From: Pyrrhosoma nymphula
Taxonomy: Eukaryota > Arthropoda > Insecta > Odonata > Coenagrionidae
Length of the DNA: 64,000 bases
Assembly: GCA_963573305.1 (NCBI GenBank)
Contig: OY754330.1
Coordinates: forward strand, 186,001-250,000
Direction: 5' to 3'
The notes under the pieces were generated by a model, which saw only the letters and a list, made by a program, of their open reading frames with translations, was not told the DNA's origin and ran no database searches. The translations under genes were made by a program, and so were the position numbers. This document shows positions 38,604 to 53,190 of this stretch, piece after piece. The first letter of the stretch is position 1. The number at the start of each line of letters is the position of its first letter.

Positions 38604-41355
38604 ATGGCGGTTATATCTGCATAAGATTCGAAAATATGTGGGTAATTGTTTCCGGTGCCAATATAATGAAAACCTTCAATATCAAATAAATGCAAAACTT
38701 CGACTCGAATGGGATAATAAACTATCAGAAAATTTGTATACTATTGAGTTTAATAAATAGAAACAGAAAAATATGCGAGAGAAGAAATATTTTTACTTAC
38801 ATTAACAAAAGAGTGTACGAGGCTAAAATTTAAGATTAGCATTATATTATAAAGTGCATTTACGGAGAAAGTATTTCATATGACGCGTCGAAACTTGCAC
38901 TGATCCTCAACAGCATTACTCTACGCTTTCTGTGAAAGCATGGAAGTAATATCTCCAAAACATCTGAAAATGTGTTGGTAAATGTTTCCGGTGACAATGT
39001 AATTAAAAGCTTCAAAATCAAAAAATTGCAAAAATCCGACTCGAATGGGATAAAAAACCATCGAAAACTGTGTATACCATTAAGTTTGAAGCAAAGGTAT
39101 AGAAAAAAAAGCGAGAGAAGAAATATTTTTACTTACATTAAAAAAAGAGTGTACGAGGCTAAAATTTCAGATTAGCATTATGTTAATAAGTGCATTTACG
39201 GAGAAAGTATTTCATATAACGCTTCGAAACTTGCACTGCTTCTCAACAGCATTACTCTACGCTCTCTGTGAAAGCATGGAGGTAATATCCCCGAAAATTA
39301 CGAAAATATGTTGGTAATTGTTTCCGGTGACAATGTAATTAAAAGCTTAAAAAGCAAAAAATTGCAAAAATCCGACTCAAATGGGATAAAAAACCATCAA
39401 AAACTGTGTATACCATTGAGTTTGATGCAAAGGAACAGAAAATTCTGAGAGAGAAGAAATATTTTTACTTACATTAACCAAAGAGTGTACGAGACTAAAA
39501 TTTCAGATTAGCATTATGTTAATAAATTCATTTACGGAGTAAGTATTTCATATGACGCATCGAAACTTGCACTGTTCCTCAACAGCATTACTTTACGCCT
39601 TCTGTGAAAACATGGAGGTAATATCACTAATAATTATGAAAATATGTTGGTAATTGTTTCCGCTGACAATGTAATTAAAAGCTTCAAAATCAAAAAATTG
39701 CAAACATCCGACTCGAATGGAATAAAAAACCATCAGAAAATGTGTATACCATTGAGTTTAATAAAAAGGAACAGAAAAATATGCGAGAGAAGAAATATTT
39801 TTACTTACATTAACAAAAGAGTGTACGAGGCTAAAATTTCAGATTAGCATTATGTTAATAGGTGCATATACGGAGAAAGTATTTCATATGACGCTTCGAA
39901 ACTTGCACTGTTCCTCAACAGCATTACTCTACGCCTTCTGTGAAAACATGGAGGTAATATCCCCAATAATTATGAAACTATGTTGGTAATTGTTTCCGGT
40001 GACAATGTAATTAAAAGCTTAAAAATCAAAAATTGCAGAAATCCGACTCGAATGGGATAAAAAACCATCAAAAACTGTGTATACCATTGAGTTTTATGTA
40101 TAGGAACAGAAAATTCTGCGAGAGAAGTAATATTTTTACTTACATTAACAAAAGAGTGTACGAGGCTAAAATTTCAGATTAGCATTATGTTAATAGGTGC
40201 ATTTACGGAGAAAGTATTTCATATGACGCATCGAAACTTGCACTGTTCCTCAACAGCATTACTCTACGCCTTCTGTGAAAACATGGAGTTAATATCCCCA
40301 TTAATTATGAAACTATGTTGGTAATTGTTTCCGGTGACAATGTAATTAAAAGCTTAAAAATCAAAAATTGCAGAAATCCGACTCGAATGGGATAAAAAAC
40401 CATCAAAAACTGTGTACACCATTGAGATTGACGAAAAGGAACAGAAAATTCTGCGAGAGAAGAAATATTTTTACTTACATTAACAAAAGAGTGTACGAGG
40501 CTTAAATTTCAGATTAGCATTATGTTAATAAGTGCATTTACGGAGAAAGTATTTCATATGACGCTTCGAAACTTGCACTGTTGCTCAACAGCATTACTCT
40601 ACGCCTTTTTTGAAAACATGAAGGTAATATCCCCAATAATTATGAAAATATGTTGGTAATTGTTTCCGGTGACAATGTAATTAAAAGCTTCAAAATAAAA
40701 AATTTGCAAAAATAAGACTCGAATGGCATAAAAAACCATCGAAAACTGTGTAACTCATTAGGTTTGATCAAAGGTATAGAAAAATAAGCGAGAGAAGAAA
40801 TGTTTTTACTTACATTAACAAAAGAGTGTATGAGGCAAAAATTTCAGATTATCATTATGTTAATAAGTGCATTTACGGAGACAGTATTTCATATAACGCG
40901 TCGATACTTGCACTAAACCTTAAAAGCAATACTCTACGCCTCTTTTGAAAAAATGGAGGTGATATCCGCATAACTGTCGAAGATATGGGTGTAAATGTCT
41001 ACGGTGACTGAATTAGCAAAGGGCTTCCAAATGAAAGAAATGGTATCCATGGATACTTGAGATTGAACGGAGGATGGCGAAGAGAACTAATTTTTTGGAT
41101 AGGCTGGAGGTAATATCTGCATAACTATCGAAGATATGGGTGTAAATGCCTACGGTGACTAAATTAGAAAAAGGCTTTTAAATGAAAGAAATGGTATCCA
41201 TGGTTACTTGAGATTGAACAGAGGACAACGAAGGAGAACTTATTTTTTGGATAGGCACAACTGGAATAAGTGCTGTTACAGACTAGGTACTCAAGGTTTA
41301 GTCGTGTAATTTGATGTGCAGGAACAAGGTACATTTCTTAACCTACCCTGAAAGA
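38604..41355 (+). repeat. Block 23: A7 B2 C (2,752 bp)
   Basis: A at 38,604 (A0), 38,940, 39,276, 39,612, 39,948, 40,283 and 40,618; B1 40,953, B2 about 41,105, C 41,257. The A0 has 'gaaaaccttcaatatc', also without AAGCTT, shared with block 25. The B2 tail is B3-like ('gaggacaacgaag') before an 'acaactgg' C. Confidence 0.92.
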
Positions 41356-42586
41356 ATGGCGGTTATATCTGCATAAGATTCGAAAATATGTGGGTAATTG
41401 TTTCCGGTGCCAATATAATGAAAAGATTCAAAATCAAATAAATGCAAAACTTCGACTCGAATGGGATAAAAAACCATCAGAAAATGTGTATACCATTGAG
41501 TGTTAATTAAATAGGAACAGAAAAATATGCGAGAGAAGAAATATTTTTACTTACATTAACAAAAGAGTGTACGAGGCTAAAATTTAAGATTAGCATTATA
41601 TTAATAAGTGCATTTACGGAAAATGTTTTTCATATAACGCGTCGAAACTTGCACTGATCCTCAACAGCATTACTCTACGCTTTCTGTGAAAGCATGGAAG
41701 TAATATCCCCGAAAATTCCGAAAATATGTTGGAAAATGTTTCCGGTGACAATGTAATTAAAAGCTTCAAAATCAAAAAATTGCAAAAATCCGACTCGAAT
41801 GGGATAAAAAACCATCGAAAACTGTGTACACCATTAAGTTTGATGCAAAGGTATAGAAAAATAAGCGAGAGAAAAAATATATTTAATTACATTAAAAAAA
41901 GAGTGTACGAGGCAAAAATTTCAGATTAGCATTATGTTAATAAGTGCATTTACGGAGAAAGTATTTCATATAACGCGTTGATACTTGCATTAAACCTTAA
42001 AAGCAATACTCTACGCCTTTTCTGAAAAAATGGAGGTGGTATCCGCATAACTGTCGAAGATATAGGTGTAAATGTCTACGGTGACTAAAGTAGCAAAGGG
42101 CTTCCAAATGAAAGAAATGATATCCATGGATACTTGAGATTGAACGGAGGATGGCGAAGAGAACTAATTTTTTGGATAGGCATGGAGGTAATATCCGCAC
42201 AAACTATCGAAGATATGGGTGTGAATGCCTACGGTGACTAAATTAGAAAAAGGCTTTTAAATGAAAGAAATGGTATCCATGGTTACTTGAGATTGAACTG
42301 AGGATGTCGAAGGGAACTTATTTTTTGGATAGGCATGGAGGTAATATCCGCAAAACTATCGAAGATATGGGTGTGAATGCCTACGGTGAATAAATTAGAA
42401 AAAGGCTTTTAAATGAAAGAAATGGTATACATGGTTACTTGAGATTGAACAGAGGACAACGAAGTGGAACTTATTTTTTGGATAGGCACAACTGGAATAA
42501 GTGCTGTTACAGACTAGGTACTCAAGGTTTAGTCGTGTAATTTGATGTGCAGGAACAAGGTACATTTCTTAACCTACCCTGAAAGA
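41356..42586 (+). repeat. Block 24: A2 B3 C (1,231 bp)
   Basis: A at 41,356 (A0, with 2 extra bases in 'gagtgttaatt') and 41,694; B1 42,030, B2 42,182, B3 42,335, C 42,488. It is the only three-B block between 7,328 and 54,845, and corresponds to block 6. Confidence 0.92.
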
Positions 42587-45337
42587 ATGGCGGTTATATC
42601 TGCATAAGATTCGAAAATATGTGGGTAATTGTTTCCGGTGCCAATATAATGAAAACCTTCAATATCAAATAAATGCAAAACTTCGACTCGAATGGGATAA
42701 TAAACTATCAGAAAATTTGTATACTATTGAGTTTAATAAATAGAAACAGAAAAATATGCGAGAGAAGAAATATTTTTACTTACATTAACAAAAGAGTGTA
42801 CGAGGCAAAAATTTCAGATTAGCATTATGTTAATAAGTGCATTTACGGAGAAAGTATTTCATATGACGCGTCGAAACTTGCACTGATCCTCAACAGCATT
42901 ACTCTACGCTTTCTGTGAAAGCATGGAAGTAATATCTCCAAAACATCTGAAAATATGTTGGTAAATGTTTCCGGTGACAATGTAATTAAAAGCTTCAAAA
43001 TCAAAAAATTGCAAAAATCCGACTCGAATGGGATAAAAAACCATCGAAAACTGTGTATACCATTAAGTTTGAAGAAAAGGTATAGAAAAAAAAGCGAGAG
43101 AAGAAATATTTTTACTTACATTAAAAAAAGAGTGTACGAGGCTAAAATTTCAGATTAGCATTATGTTAATAAGTGCATTTACGGAGAAAGTATTTCATAT
43201 AACGCTTCGAAACTTGCACTGTTTCTCAACAGCATTACTCTACGCTCTCTGTGAAAGCATGGAGGTAATATCCCCGAAAATTACGAAAATATGTTGGTAA
43301 TTGTTTCCGGTGACAATGTAATTAAAAGCTTAAAAAGCAAAAAATTGCAAAAATCCGACTCAAATGGGATAAAAAACCATCAAAAACTGTGTATACCATT
43401 GAGTTTGATGCAAAGGAACAGAAAATTCTGAGAGAGAAGAAATATTTTTACTTACATTAACCAAAGAGTGTACGAGACTAAAATTTCAGATTAGCATTAT
43501 GTTAATAAATTCATTTACGGAGTAAGTATTTCATATGACGCATCGAAACTTGCACTGTTCCTCAACAGCATTACTTTACGCCTTCTGTGAAAACATGGAG
43601 GTAATATCACTAATAATTATGAAAATATGTTGGTAATTGTTTCCGCTGACAATGTAATTAAAAGCTTCAAAATCAAAAAATTGCAAACATCCGACTCGAA
43701 TGGAATAAAAAACCATCAGAAAATGTGTATACCATTGAGTTTAATAAAAAGGAACAGAAAAATATGCGAGAGAAGAAATATTTTTACTTACATTAACAAA
43801 AGAGTGTACGAGGCTAAAATTTCAGATTAGCATTATGTTAATAGGTGCATATACGGAGAAAGTATTTCATATGACGCTTCGAAACTTGCACTGTTCCTCA
43901 ACAGCATTACTCTACGCCTTCTGTGAAAACATGGAGGTAATATCCCCAATAATTATGAAACTATGTTGGTAATTGTTTCCGGTGACAATGTAATTAAAAG
44001 CTTAAAAATCAAAAATTGCAGAAATCCGACTCGAATGGGATAAAAAACCATCAAAAACTGTGTATACCATTGAGTTTTATGTATAGGAACAGAAAATTCT
44101 GCGAGAGAAGTAATATTTTTACTTACATTAACAAAAGAGTGTACGAGGCTAAAATTTCAGATTAGCATTATGTTAATAGGTGCATTTACGGAGAAAGTAT
44201 TTCATATGACGCATCGAAACTTGCACTGTTCCTCAACAGCATTACTCTACGCCTTCTGTGAAAACATGGAGTTAATATCCCCATTAATTATGAAACTATG
44301 TTGGTAATTGTTTCCGGTGACAATGTAATTAAAAGCTTAAAAATCAAAAATTGCAGAAATCCGACTCGAATGGGATAAAAAACCATCAAAAACTGTGTAC
44401 ACCATTGAGATTGACGAAAAGGAACAGAAAATTCTGCGAGAGAAGAAATATTTTTACTTACATTAACAAAAGAGTGTACGAGGCTTAAATTTCAGATTAG
44501 CATTATGTTAATAAGTGCATTTACGGAGAAAGTATTTCATATGACGCTTCGAAACTTGCACTGTTGCTCAACAGCATTACTCTACGCCTTTTTTGAAAAC
44601 ATGAAGGTAATATCCCCAATAATTATGAAAATATATTGGTAATTGTTTCCGGTGACAATGTAATTAAAAGCTTCAAAATAAAAAATTTGCAAAAATAAGA
44701 CTCGAATGGCATAAAAAACCATCGAAAACTGTGTAACTCATTAGGTTTGATCAAAGGTATAGAAAAATAAGCGAGAGAAGAAATGTTTTTACTTACATTA
44801 ACAAAAGAGTGTATGAGGCAAAAATTTCAGATTATCATTATGTTAATAAGTGCATTTACGGAGACAGTATTTCATATAACGCGTCGATACTTGCACTAAA
44901 CCTTAAAAGCAATACTCTACGCCTCTTTTGAAAAAATGGAGGTGATATCCGCATAACTGTCGAAGATATGGGTGTAAATGTCTACGGTGACTGAATTAGC
45001 AAAGGGCTTCCAAATGAAAGAAATGGTATCCATGGATACTTGAGATTGAACGGAGGATGGCGAAGAGAACTAATTTTTTGGATAGGCTGGAGGTAATATC
45101 TGCATAACTATCGAAGATATGGGTGTAAATGCCTACGGTGACTAAATTAGAAAAAGGCTTTTAAATGAAAAAAATGGTATCCATGGTTACTTGAGATTGA
45201 ACAGAGGATGTCGAAGGGAACTTATTTTTTGGATAGGCATAACTGGAATAAGTGCTGTTACAGACTAAGTACTCAAGGTTTTGTCGTGTAATCCGATGTG
45301 CAGGAACAAGGTATATTTCTTAACCTTCCCTGAAAGA
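42587..45337 (+). repeat. Block 25: A7 B2 C (2,751 bp)
   Basis: A at 42,587, 42,923, 43,259, 43,595, 43,931, 44,266 and 44,601; B1 44,936, B2 about 45,088, C 45,239. It follows block 23 at an offset of 3,983 up to B2. There it switches from the 'gaggacaacg' to the 'gaggatgtcg' tail and the 'ataactgg' C. Confidence 0.92.
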
Positions 45338-48300
45338 ATGGCGGTTATATCTGCATAAGATTCGAAAATATGTGGGTAATTGTTTCCGGTGCCAATATAA
45401 TGAAAAGCTTCAAAATCAAATACATGCAAAACTTCGACTCGAATGGGATAAAAAACTATCAGAAAATTTGTATACCATTGAGTTTAATAAACAAAAACAG
45501 AAAAATATGCGAGAGAAGAAATATTTTTACTTACATTAAAAAAAGAGTGTACGAGGCTAAAATTTCAGATTAGCATTATGTTAATAAGTGCATTTACGGA
45601 GAAAGTATTTCATATAACGCTTCGATACTTGCACTGTTCCTCAACAGCATTACTTTACGCTCTCTGTGAAAGCATGGAGGTAATATCCCCGAAAATTACG
45701 AAAATATGTTGGTAATTGTTTCCGGTGACAATGTAATTAAAAGCTTAAAAAGCAAAAAATTGCAAAAATCCGACTCAAATGGGATAAAAAACCATCAAAA
45801 ACTGTGTATACCATTGTATTTGATGCAAAGGAACAGAAAATTCTGCGAGAGAAGAAATATTTTTACTTACATTAACCAAAGAGTGTACGAGACTAAAATT
45901 TCAGATTAGCATTATGTTAATAAGTGCATTTACGGAGTAAGTATTTCATATGACGCTTCGAAACTTGCACTGTTCCTCATTAGCATTACTTTACGCCTTC
46001 TGTGAAAACATGGAGGTAATATCACTAATAATTATGAAAATATGTTGGTAATTGTTTCCGCTGACAATGTAATTAAAAGCTTCAAAATCAAAATATTGCA
46101 AAAATCCGACTCGAATGGAATAAAAAACCATCAGAAAATGTGTATACCATTGAGTTTAATAAAAAGGAACAGAAAAATATGCGAGAGAAGAAATATTTTT
46201 ACTTACATTAACAAAAGAGTGTACGAGGCTAAAATTTCAGATTAGCATTATGTTAATAGGTGCATTTACGGAGAATGTATTTCATATGACGCTTCGAAAC
46301 TTGCACTGTTCCTCAACAGCATTACTCTACGCCTTCTGTGAAAACATGGAGGTAATATCCCCAATAATTATGAAACTATGTTGGTAATTGTTTCCGGTGA
46401 CAATGTAATTAAAAGCTTAAAAATCAAAAATTGCAGAAATCCGACTCGAATGGGATAAAAAACCATCAAAAACTGTGTATACCATTGAGTTTTATGTAAA
46501 GGAACAGAAAATTCTGCGAGGGAAGTAATATTTTTACTTACATTAACAAAAGAGTGTACGAGGCTAAAATTTCAGATTAGCATTATGTTAATAGGTGCAT
46601 TTACGGAGAAAGTATTTCATATGACGCTTCGAAACTTGCACTGTTCATCAACAGCATTACTCTACGCCTTCTGTGAAAACATGGAGGTAATATCCCCATT
46701 AATTATGAAACTATGTTGGTAATTGTTTCCGGTGACAATGTAATTAAAAGCTTCAAAATCAAAAAATTGCAAAAATCCGACTCGAATGGAATAAAAAACC
46801 ATCAGAAAATGTGTATAGCATTGAGATTTATGTAAAGAAACAGAAAATTCTGCGAGAGAAGTAATATTTTTACTTACATTAACAAAAGAGTGTACGAGGC
46901 TAAAATTTCAGATTAGCATTATGTTAATAGGTGCATTTACGGAGAAAGTATTTCATATGACGCTTCGAAACTTGCACTGTTCCTCAACAGCATTACTCTA
47001 CGCCTTCTGTGAAAACATGGAGGTAATATCCACATTAATTATGAAACTATGTTGGTAATTGTTTCCGGTGACAATGTAATTAAAAGCTTAAAAATCAAAA
47101 ATTGCAGAATTCCGACTCGAATGGGATAAAAAACCATCAAAAACTGTGTACACCATTGAGATTGACGAAAAGGAACAGAAAATTCTGCGAGAGAAGAAAT
47201 ATTTTTACTTACATTAACAAAAGAGTGTACGAGGCAAATATTTCAGATTAGCATTATGTTAATAAGTGCATTTACGGAGAAAGTATTTCATATGACGTTT
47301 CGAAACTTGCACTGTTCCTCAACAGCATTACTCTACGCCTTCTGTGAAAACATGGAGGTAATATCACTAATAATTATGAAAATATGTTGGTAATTGTTTC
47401 CGGTGACAATGTAATTAAAAGCTTCAAAATCAAAAAATTGCAAAAATCCGACTCGAATGGAATAAAAAACCATCAGAAAATGTGTATAGCATTGCGTTTT
47501 AGTAAAGGAACAGAAAATTCTGCGAACGAAGTAATATTTTTACTTACATTAACAAAAGAGTGTACGAGGCTAAAATTTCAGATTAGAATTATGTTAATAG
47601 GTGCATTTACGGAGAAAGTATTTCATATGACGCTTCGAAACTTGCACTGTTCCTCAACAGCATTACTCTACGCCTTCTGTGAAAACAAGGAGGTAATATC
47701 CCCATTAATTATGAAACTATGTTGGTAATTGTTTCCGGTGACAATGTAATTAAAAGCTTAAAAATCAAAAATTGCAGAAATCCGACTCGAATGGGATAAA
47801 AAACCATCAGAAACTGTGTACACCATTGAGTTTGACGAAAAGGAACAGAAAATTCTGCGAGAGAAGAAATATTTTTCTTACATTAACAAAAGAGTGTACG
47901 ACGCAAAAATTCAGATTAGCATTATGTTAATAAGTGCATTTACGGAAAAAGTATTTCATATAACGCGTCGATACTTGCACTGAACCTCAAAAGCAATACT
48001 CTACGCCTTCTCTAAAAACCTGGAGGTGATATCCGCATAACTGTCGAAGATATGGGTGTAAATGTCTACGGTGACTAAATTAGCAAAGGGCTTTCAAATG
48101 AAAGAAATGGTATCCATGGATACTTGAGATTGAACGGAGGATGGCGAAGGGAACAAATTTTTTGGATAGGCATGGAGGTAATATCCGCATAACTATCGAA
48201 GATATGGGTGTAAATGCCTACGGTGACTAAATTAGAAAAAGGCTTTTAAATGAAAGAAATGGTATCCATGGTTACTTGAGATTGAACAGAGGATGGCGAA

Positions 48301-48422
48301 GGGAACTTATTTTTTGGATAGGCATAACTGGAATAAGTGCTGTTACAGACTAAGTACTCAAGGTTTAGTCGTGTAATTTGATGCGCAGGAACATGGTATA
48401 TTTCTTAACCTACCCTGAAAGA
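45338..48422 (+). repeat. Block 26: A8 B2 C (3,085 bp)
   Basis: A at 45,338 (A0), 45,674, 46,010, 46,346, 46,681, 47,017, 47,352 and 47,687; B1 48,020, B2 48,172, C 48,324. It is the counterpart of blocks 8/9, with the same A0 'caaatacatgc' and a C-T-G-G start of B1. A frameshift in the 47,352 monomer fuses two reading frames into a 114-codon frame. Confidence 0.92.
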
Positions 48423-51400
48423 ATGGCGGTTATATCTGCAAAAGATTCGGAAATATGTGGGTAATTGTTTCCGGTGCCAATATAATGAAAAGCTTCAAAA
48501 TCAAAAAAATGCAAAACTTTGACTCGAATGGGTTAAAAAATCATCAGAAAATTTGTATACCATTGAGTTTAATAATAAGGAACAGAAAAATATGCGAGAG
48601 AAGAATTATTTTTACTTACATTAACAAAAGAGTGTACGAGGCTAAAATTTCAGATTAGCATTATGTTAATAGGTGCATTTACGGAGAAAGTATTTCATAT
48701 GACGCTTCGAAACTTGCACTGTTCCTCAAGAGCATTACTCTACGCCTTCTGTGAAAACATGGAGGTAATATCCCCATTAATTATGAAACTATGTTGGTAA
48801 TTGTTTCCGGTGACAATGAAATTAAAAGCTTAAAAATCAAAAATTGCAGAAATCCGACTCGAATGGGATAAAAAACCATCAAAAACTGTGTACACCATTG
48901 AGATTGACGAAAAGGAACAGAAAATTCTGCGAGAGAAGAAATATTTTTACTTACATTAACAAAAGAGTGTACGAGGCTAAAATTTCAGATTAGCATTATG
49001 TTAATAAGTGCATTTACGGAGAAAGTATTTCATATGACGCTTCGAAACTAGCACTGTTGCTCAACAGCATTACTCTACGCCTTTTTTGAAAACATGGAGG
49101 TAATATCCCAAATAATTATGAAAATATGTTGGTAATTGTTTCCGGTGACAATGTAATTAAAAGCTTCAAAATCAATAAATTGCAAAAATCCGAATCAAAT
49201 GGGATAAAAAACCATCAGAAAATTTGTATACCATTGAGTTTAATAAATAAGAACAGAAAAATATGCGAAAGAAGAAATATTTTTACATACATTAACAAAT
49301 GAGTGTACGAGGCTAAAATTTAAGATTAGCATTATATTAATAAGTGCATTTACGGAAAACGTTTTTCATATAACGCGTCGACACTTGCACTGATCCTCAA
49401 CAGAATTACTCTACGCCTTCTGTAAAAGCATGGAAGTAATATCTCCAAAACTTCTGAAAATATGTTGGTAAATGTTTCCGGTGACAATGTAATTAAAAGC
49501 TTCAAATCAAAAAATTGCAAAAATCCGACTCGAATGGGATAAAAAACCATCGAAAACTGTGTACACCATTAAGTTTGAAGCAAAGGTATAGAAAAATAAG
49601 CGAGAGAAGAAATATTTTTACTTACATTAAAGAAAGAGTGTACGAGGCTAAAATTTCAGATTAGCAGTATGTTAATAAGTGCATTTACGGAGAAAGTATT
49701 TCATATAACGCTTCGAAACTTGCACTGTTCCTCAACAGCATTACTTTACGCTCTCTGTGAAAGCATGGAGGTAATATCCCCGAAAATTACGAAAATATGT
49801 TGGTAATTGTTTCCGGTGACAATGTAATTAAAAGCTTAAAAGGCAAAAAATTGCAAAAATCCGACTCAAATGGGATAAAAAACCATCAAAAACTGTGTAT
49901 ACCATTGAGTGTCATGCAAAGGAACCGAAAATTCTGCGAGAGAAGAAATATTTTTACTTACATTAACCAAAGAGTGTACGAGACTAAAATTTCAGCTTAG
50001 CATTATGTTAATAAGTGCATTTACGGAGTAAGTATTTCATATGACGCTTCGAAACTTGCACTGTTCCTCAACAGCATTACTTTACGCCTTCTGTGAAAAC
50101 ATGGAGGTAATATCACTAATAATTATGAAAATATGTTGGTAATTGTTTCCGCTGACAATGTAATTAAAAGCTTCAAAATCAAAAAATTGCAAAAATCCGA
50201 CTCGAATGGAATAAAAAACCTTCAGAAAATGTGTATACCATTGAGTTTAATAAAAAGGAACAAAAAAATATGCGAGAGAAGAAATATTTTTACTTACATT
50301 AACAAAAGAGTGTACGAGGCTAAAATTTCAGATTAGGATTATGTTAATAGGTGCATTTACGGAGAAAGTATTTCATATGACGCTTCAAAACTTGCACTGT
50401 TCCTCAACAGCATTACTCTACGCCTTCGGTGAAAACATGGAGGTAATATCCCCAATAATTATGAAACTATGTTGGTAATTGTTTCCGGTGAAAATGTAAT
50501 TAAAAGCTTAAAAATCAAAAATTGCAGAAATCCGACTCGAATGGGATAAAAAACCATCAAAAACTGTGTATACCATTGAGTTTTATGTATAGGAACAGAA
50601 AATTCTGCGAGAGAAGTAATATTTTTACTTACATTAACAAAAGAGTGTACGAGGCTAAAATTTAAGATTAGCATTATGTTAATAGGTGCATTTACGGAGA
50701 AAGTATTTCATATGACGCTTCGAAACTTGCACTGTTCCTCAACAGCATTACTCTACGCCTTCTGTGAAAACATGGAGGTAATATCCCCATTAATTATGAA
50801 ACTATGTTGGTAATTGTTTCCGGTGACAATGTAATTAAAAGCTTAAAAATCAAAAATTGCAGAAATCCGACTCGAATGGGATAAAAAACCATCAAAAACT
50901 GTGTACACCATTGAGATTGACGAAAAGGAACAGAAAATTCTGCGAGAGAAGAAATATTTTTACTTACATTAAAAAAAGAGTGTACGAGGCAAATATTTCA
51001 GATTAGCATTATGATAATAAGTGCATTTACGGAGAAAGTATTTCATATGACGCGTCGAAACTGCACTGATCCTCAACAGCATTACTCTACGCCTTCTGTG
51101 AAAGCATGGACGTAATATCTCCAAAACTTCTGAAAATATGTTGGTAAATGTTTCCGGTGACAATGTAATTAAAAGCTTCAAAATAAAAAAAATTGCAAAA
51201 ATCCGACTCGAATGGGATAAAAAACCATCGAAAACTGTGTATACCATTAATTATGAAGCAAAGGTATAGAATAATAAGCGAGAGAAGAAATATTTTTACT
51301 TACATTAAAAAAAGAGTGTACGAGGCTAAAATTTCAGATTAGCATTATGTTAATAAGTGCATTTACGGAGGAAGTATTTCATATAACGCTTCGAAACTTG

Positions 51401-53190
51401 CACTGTTCCTCAACAGCATTACTCTACGCTCTCTGTGAAAGCATGGAGGTAATATCCCCGAAAATTACGAAAATATGTTGGTAATTGTTTCCGGTGACAA
51501 TGTAATTAAAAGCTTAAAAAGCAAAAAATTGCAAAAATCCGACTCAAATGGGATAAAAAACCATCAAAAACTGTGTATACCATTGAGTTTGATGCAAAGG
51601 AACAGAAAATTCTGCGAGAGAAGAAATATTTTAACTTACATTAACCAAAGAGTGTACGAGACTAAAATTTCAGATTAGCATTATGTTAATAGGTGCATTT
51701 ACGGAGAAAATATTTCATATGACGCTTCGAAACTTGCACTGTTCCTCAACAGCATTACTCTACGCCTTCTGTGAAAACATGGAGGTAATATCCCCAATAA
51801 TTATGAAACTATGTTGGTAATTGTTTCCGGTGACAATGTAATTAAAAGCTTAAAAATCAAAAATTGCAGAAATCCGACTCGAATGGGATAAAAAACCATC
51901 AAAAACTATGTATACCATTGAGTTTGATGCAAAGAAACAGAAAAATAAGCGAGAGAAGAAATATTTTTACTTACATTAACAAAAGAATGTACGAGGCTAA
52001 AATTACAGATTAACATTATGTTAATTAGTTCATTTACGGAGAAAGTATTTCATATGACGCTTCAAAACTTGCACTGTTGCTCAACAGCATTACTCTACGC
52101 CTTTTGTGAAAACATGGAGGTAATATCCCCAATAATTATGAAAATATATTGGTAATTGTTTCCGGTGACAATGTAATTAAAAGCTTCAAAATCAAAAAAT
52201 TGCAAAAATCCGACTCGAATGGGATAAAAAACCATCGAAAACTGTGTAACTCATTAAGTTTGATGCAAAGGTATAGAAAAATAAGCGAGAGAAGAAATAT
52301 TTTTACTTACATTAAAAAAAGAGTGTACGAGGCTAAAATTTCACATTAGCTATATGTTAATAAGTGCATTTACGGAGAAAGTATTTCATATAACGCTTCG
52401 AAACTTGCACTGTTCCTCCAAAGCATTACTCTACGCCTTTTTTTGAAAACATGGAGGTAATATCCCTAAAAATTATGAAAATATGTTGGTAATTGTTTCC
52501 GGTGACAATGTAATTAAAAGCTTCAAAATCAAAAAATTGCAGAAATCCGACTCGAATGGGATAAAAAACCATCAAAAACTGTGTACACCATTGCGTTTGA
52601 TACACAGGAACAGAAAATTCTGCGAGAGAAGAAATATTTTTACTTACATTAACAAAAGAGTGTACGAGGCAAAAATTTCAGATTAGCATTATGTTAATAA
52701 GTGCATTTACGGAAAATGTATTTCATATAACGCGTAGATACTTGCACTAAACCTTAACATCAATACTCTACGCCTTTTCTGAAAACATGGAGGTGATATC
52801 CGCATAACTATCGAAGATATGGAAGTAAATGTCTACGGTGACTAAAGTAGCAAAGGGCTTCCAAATGAAAGAAATGGTATCCATGGATACTTGAGATTGA
52901 ACGGAGGATGGCGAAGAGAACTAATTTTTTGGATAGGCTAAGGAGGTAATATCCGCATAACTATCGAAGATATGGGTGTAAATGCCTACTGTGACTAAAT
53001 TAGAAAAAGGCTTTTAAATGAAAGAAATGGTATCCATGGTTACTTGAGATTGAACAGAGGATGTCGAAGGGAACTTATTTTTTGGATAGGCATAACTGGA
53101 ATAAGTGCTGTTACAGACTAAGTACTCAAGGTTTACTCGTGTAATTTGATGTGCTGGAACAAGGTATATTTCTTAACCTTCCCTGAAAGA
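48423..53190 (+). repeat. Block 27: A13 B2 C (4,768 bp), the longest block
   Basis: A at 48,423, 48,759, 49,094, 49,430, 49,765, 50,101, 50,437, 50,772, 51,106, 51,443, 51,779, 52,114 and 52,451; B1 52,787, B2 52,940, C 53,092. The first four A match the first four of block 10 (offset 34,517). The last three A plus B and C match the end of block 10 (offset 36,530). Six extra A lie between. The 49,430 copy has lost one base ('cttcaaatcaa'), breaking its frame. Confidence 0.92.

Larger units (their letters stand above)
36524..45337 (+). repeat. A7B2C family in three copies (offsets 2,752 and 3,983 bp)
   Basis: The stretch from 36,524 to C of block 22 recurs from 39,276 and again from 43,259. 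The third copy is displaced by the inserted A2B3C block 24 (2,752 + 1,231 = 3,983). Shared marks include 'tgcatatacggag', 'catggagttaatatcc', 'caaaataaaaaatttgc' and 'ggctggaggt'. Confidence 0.88.
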
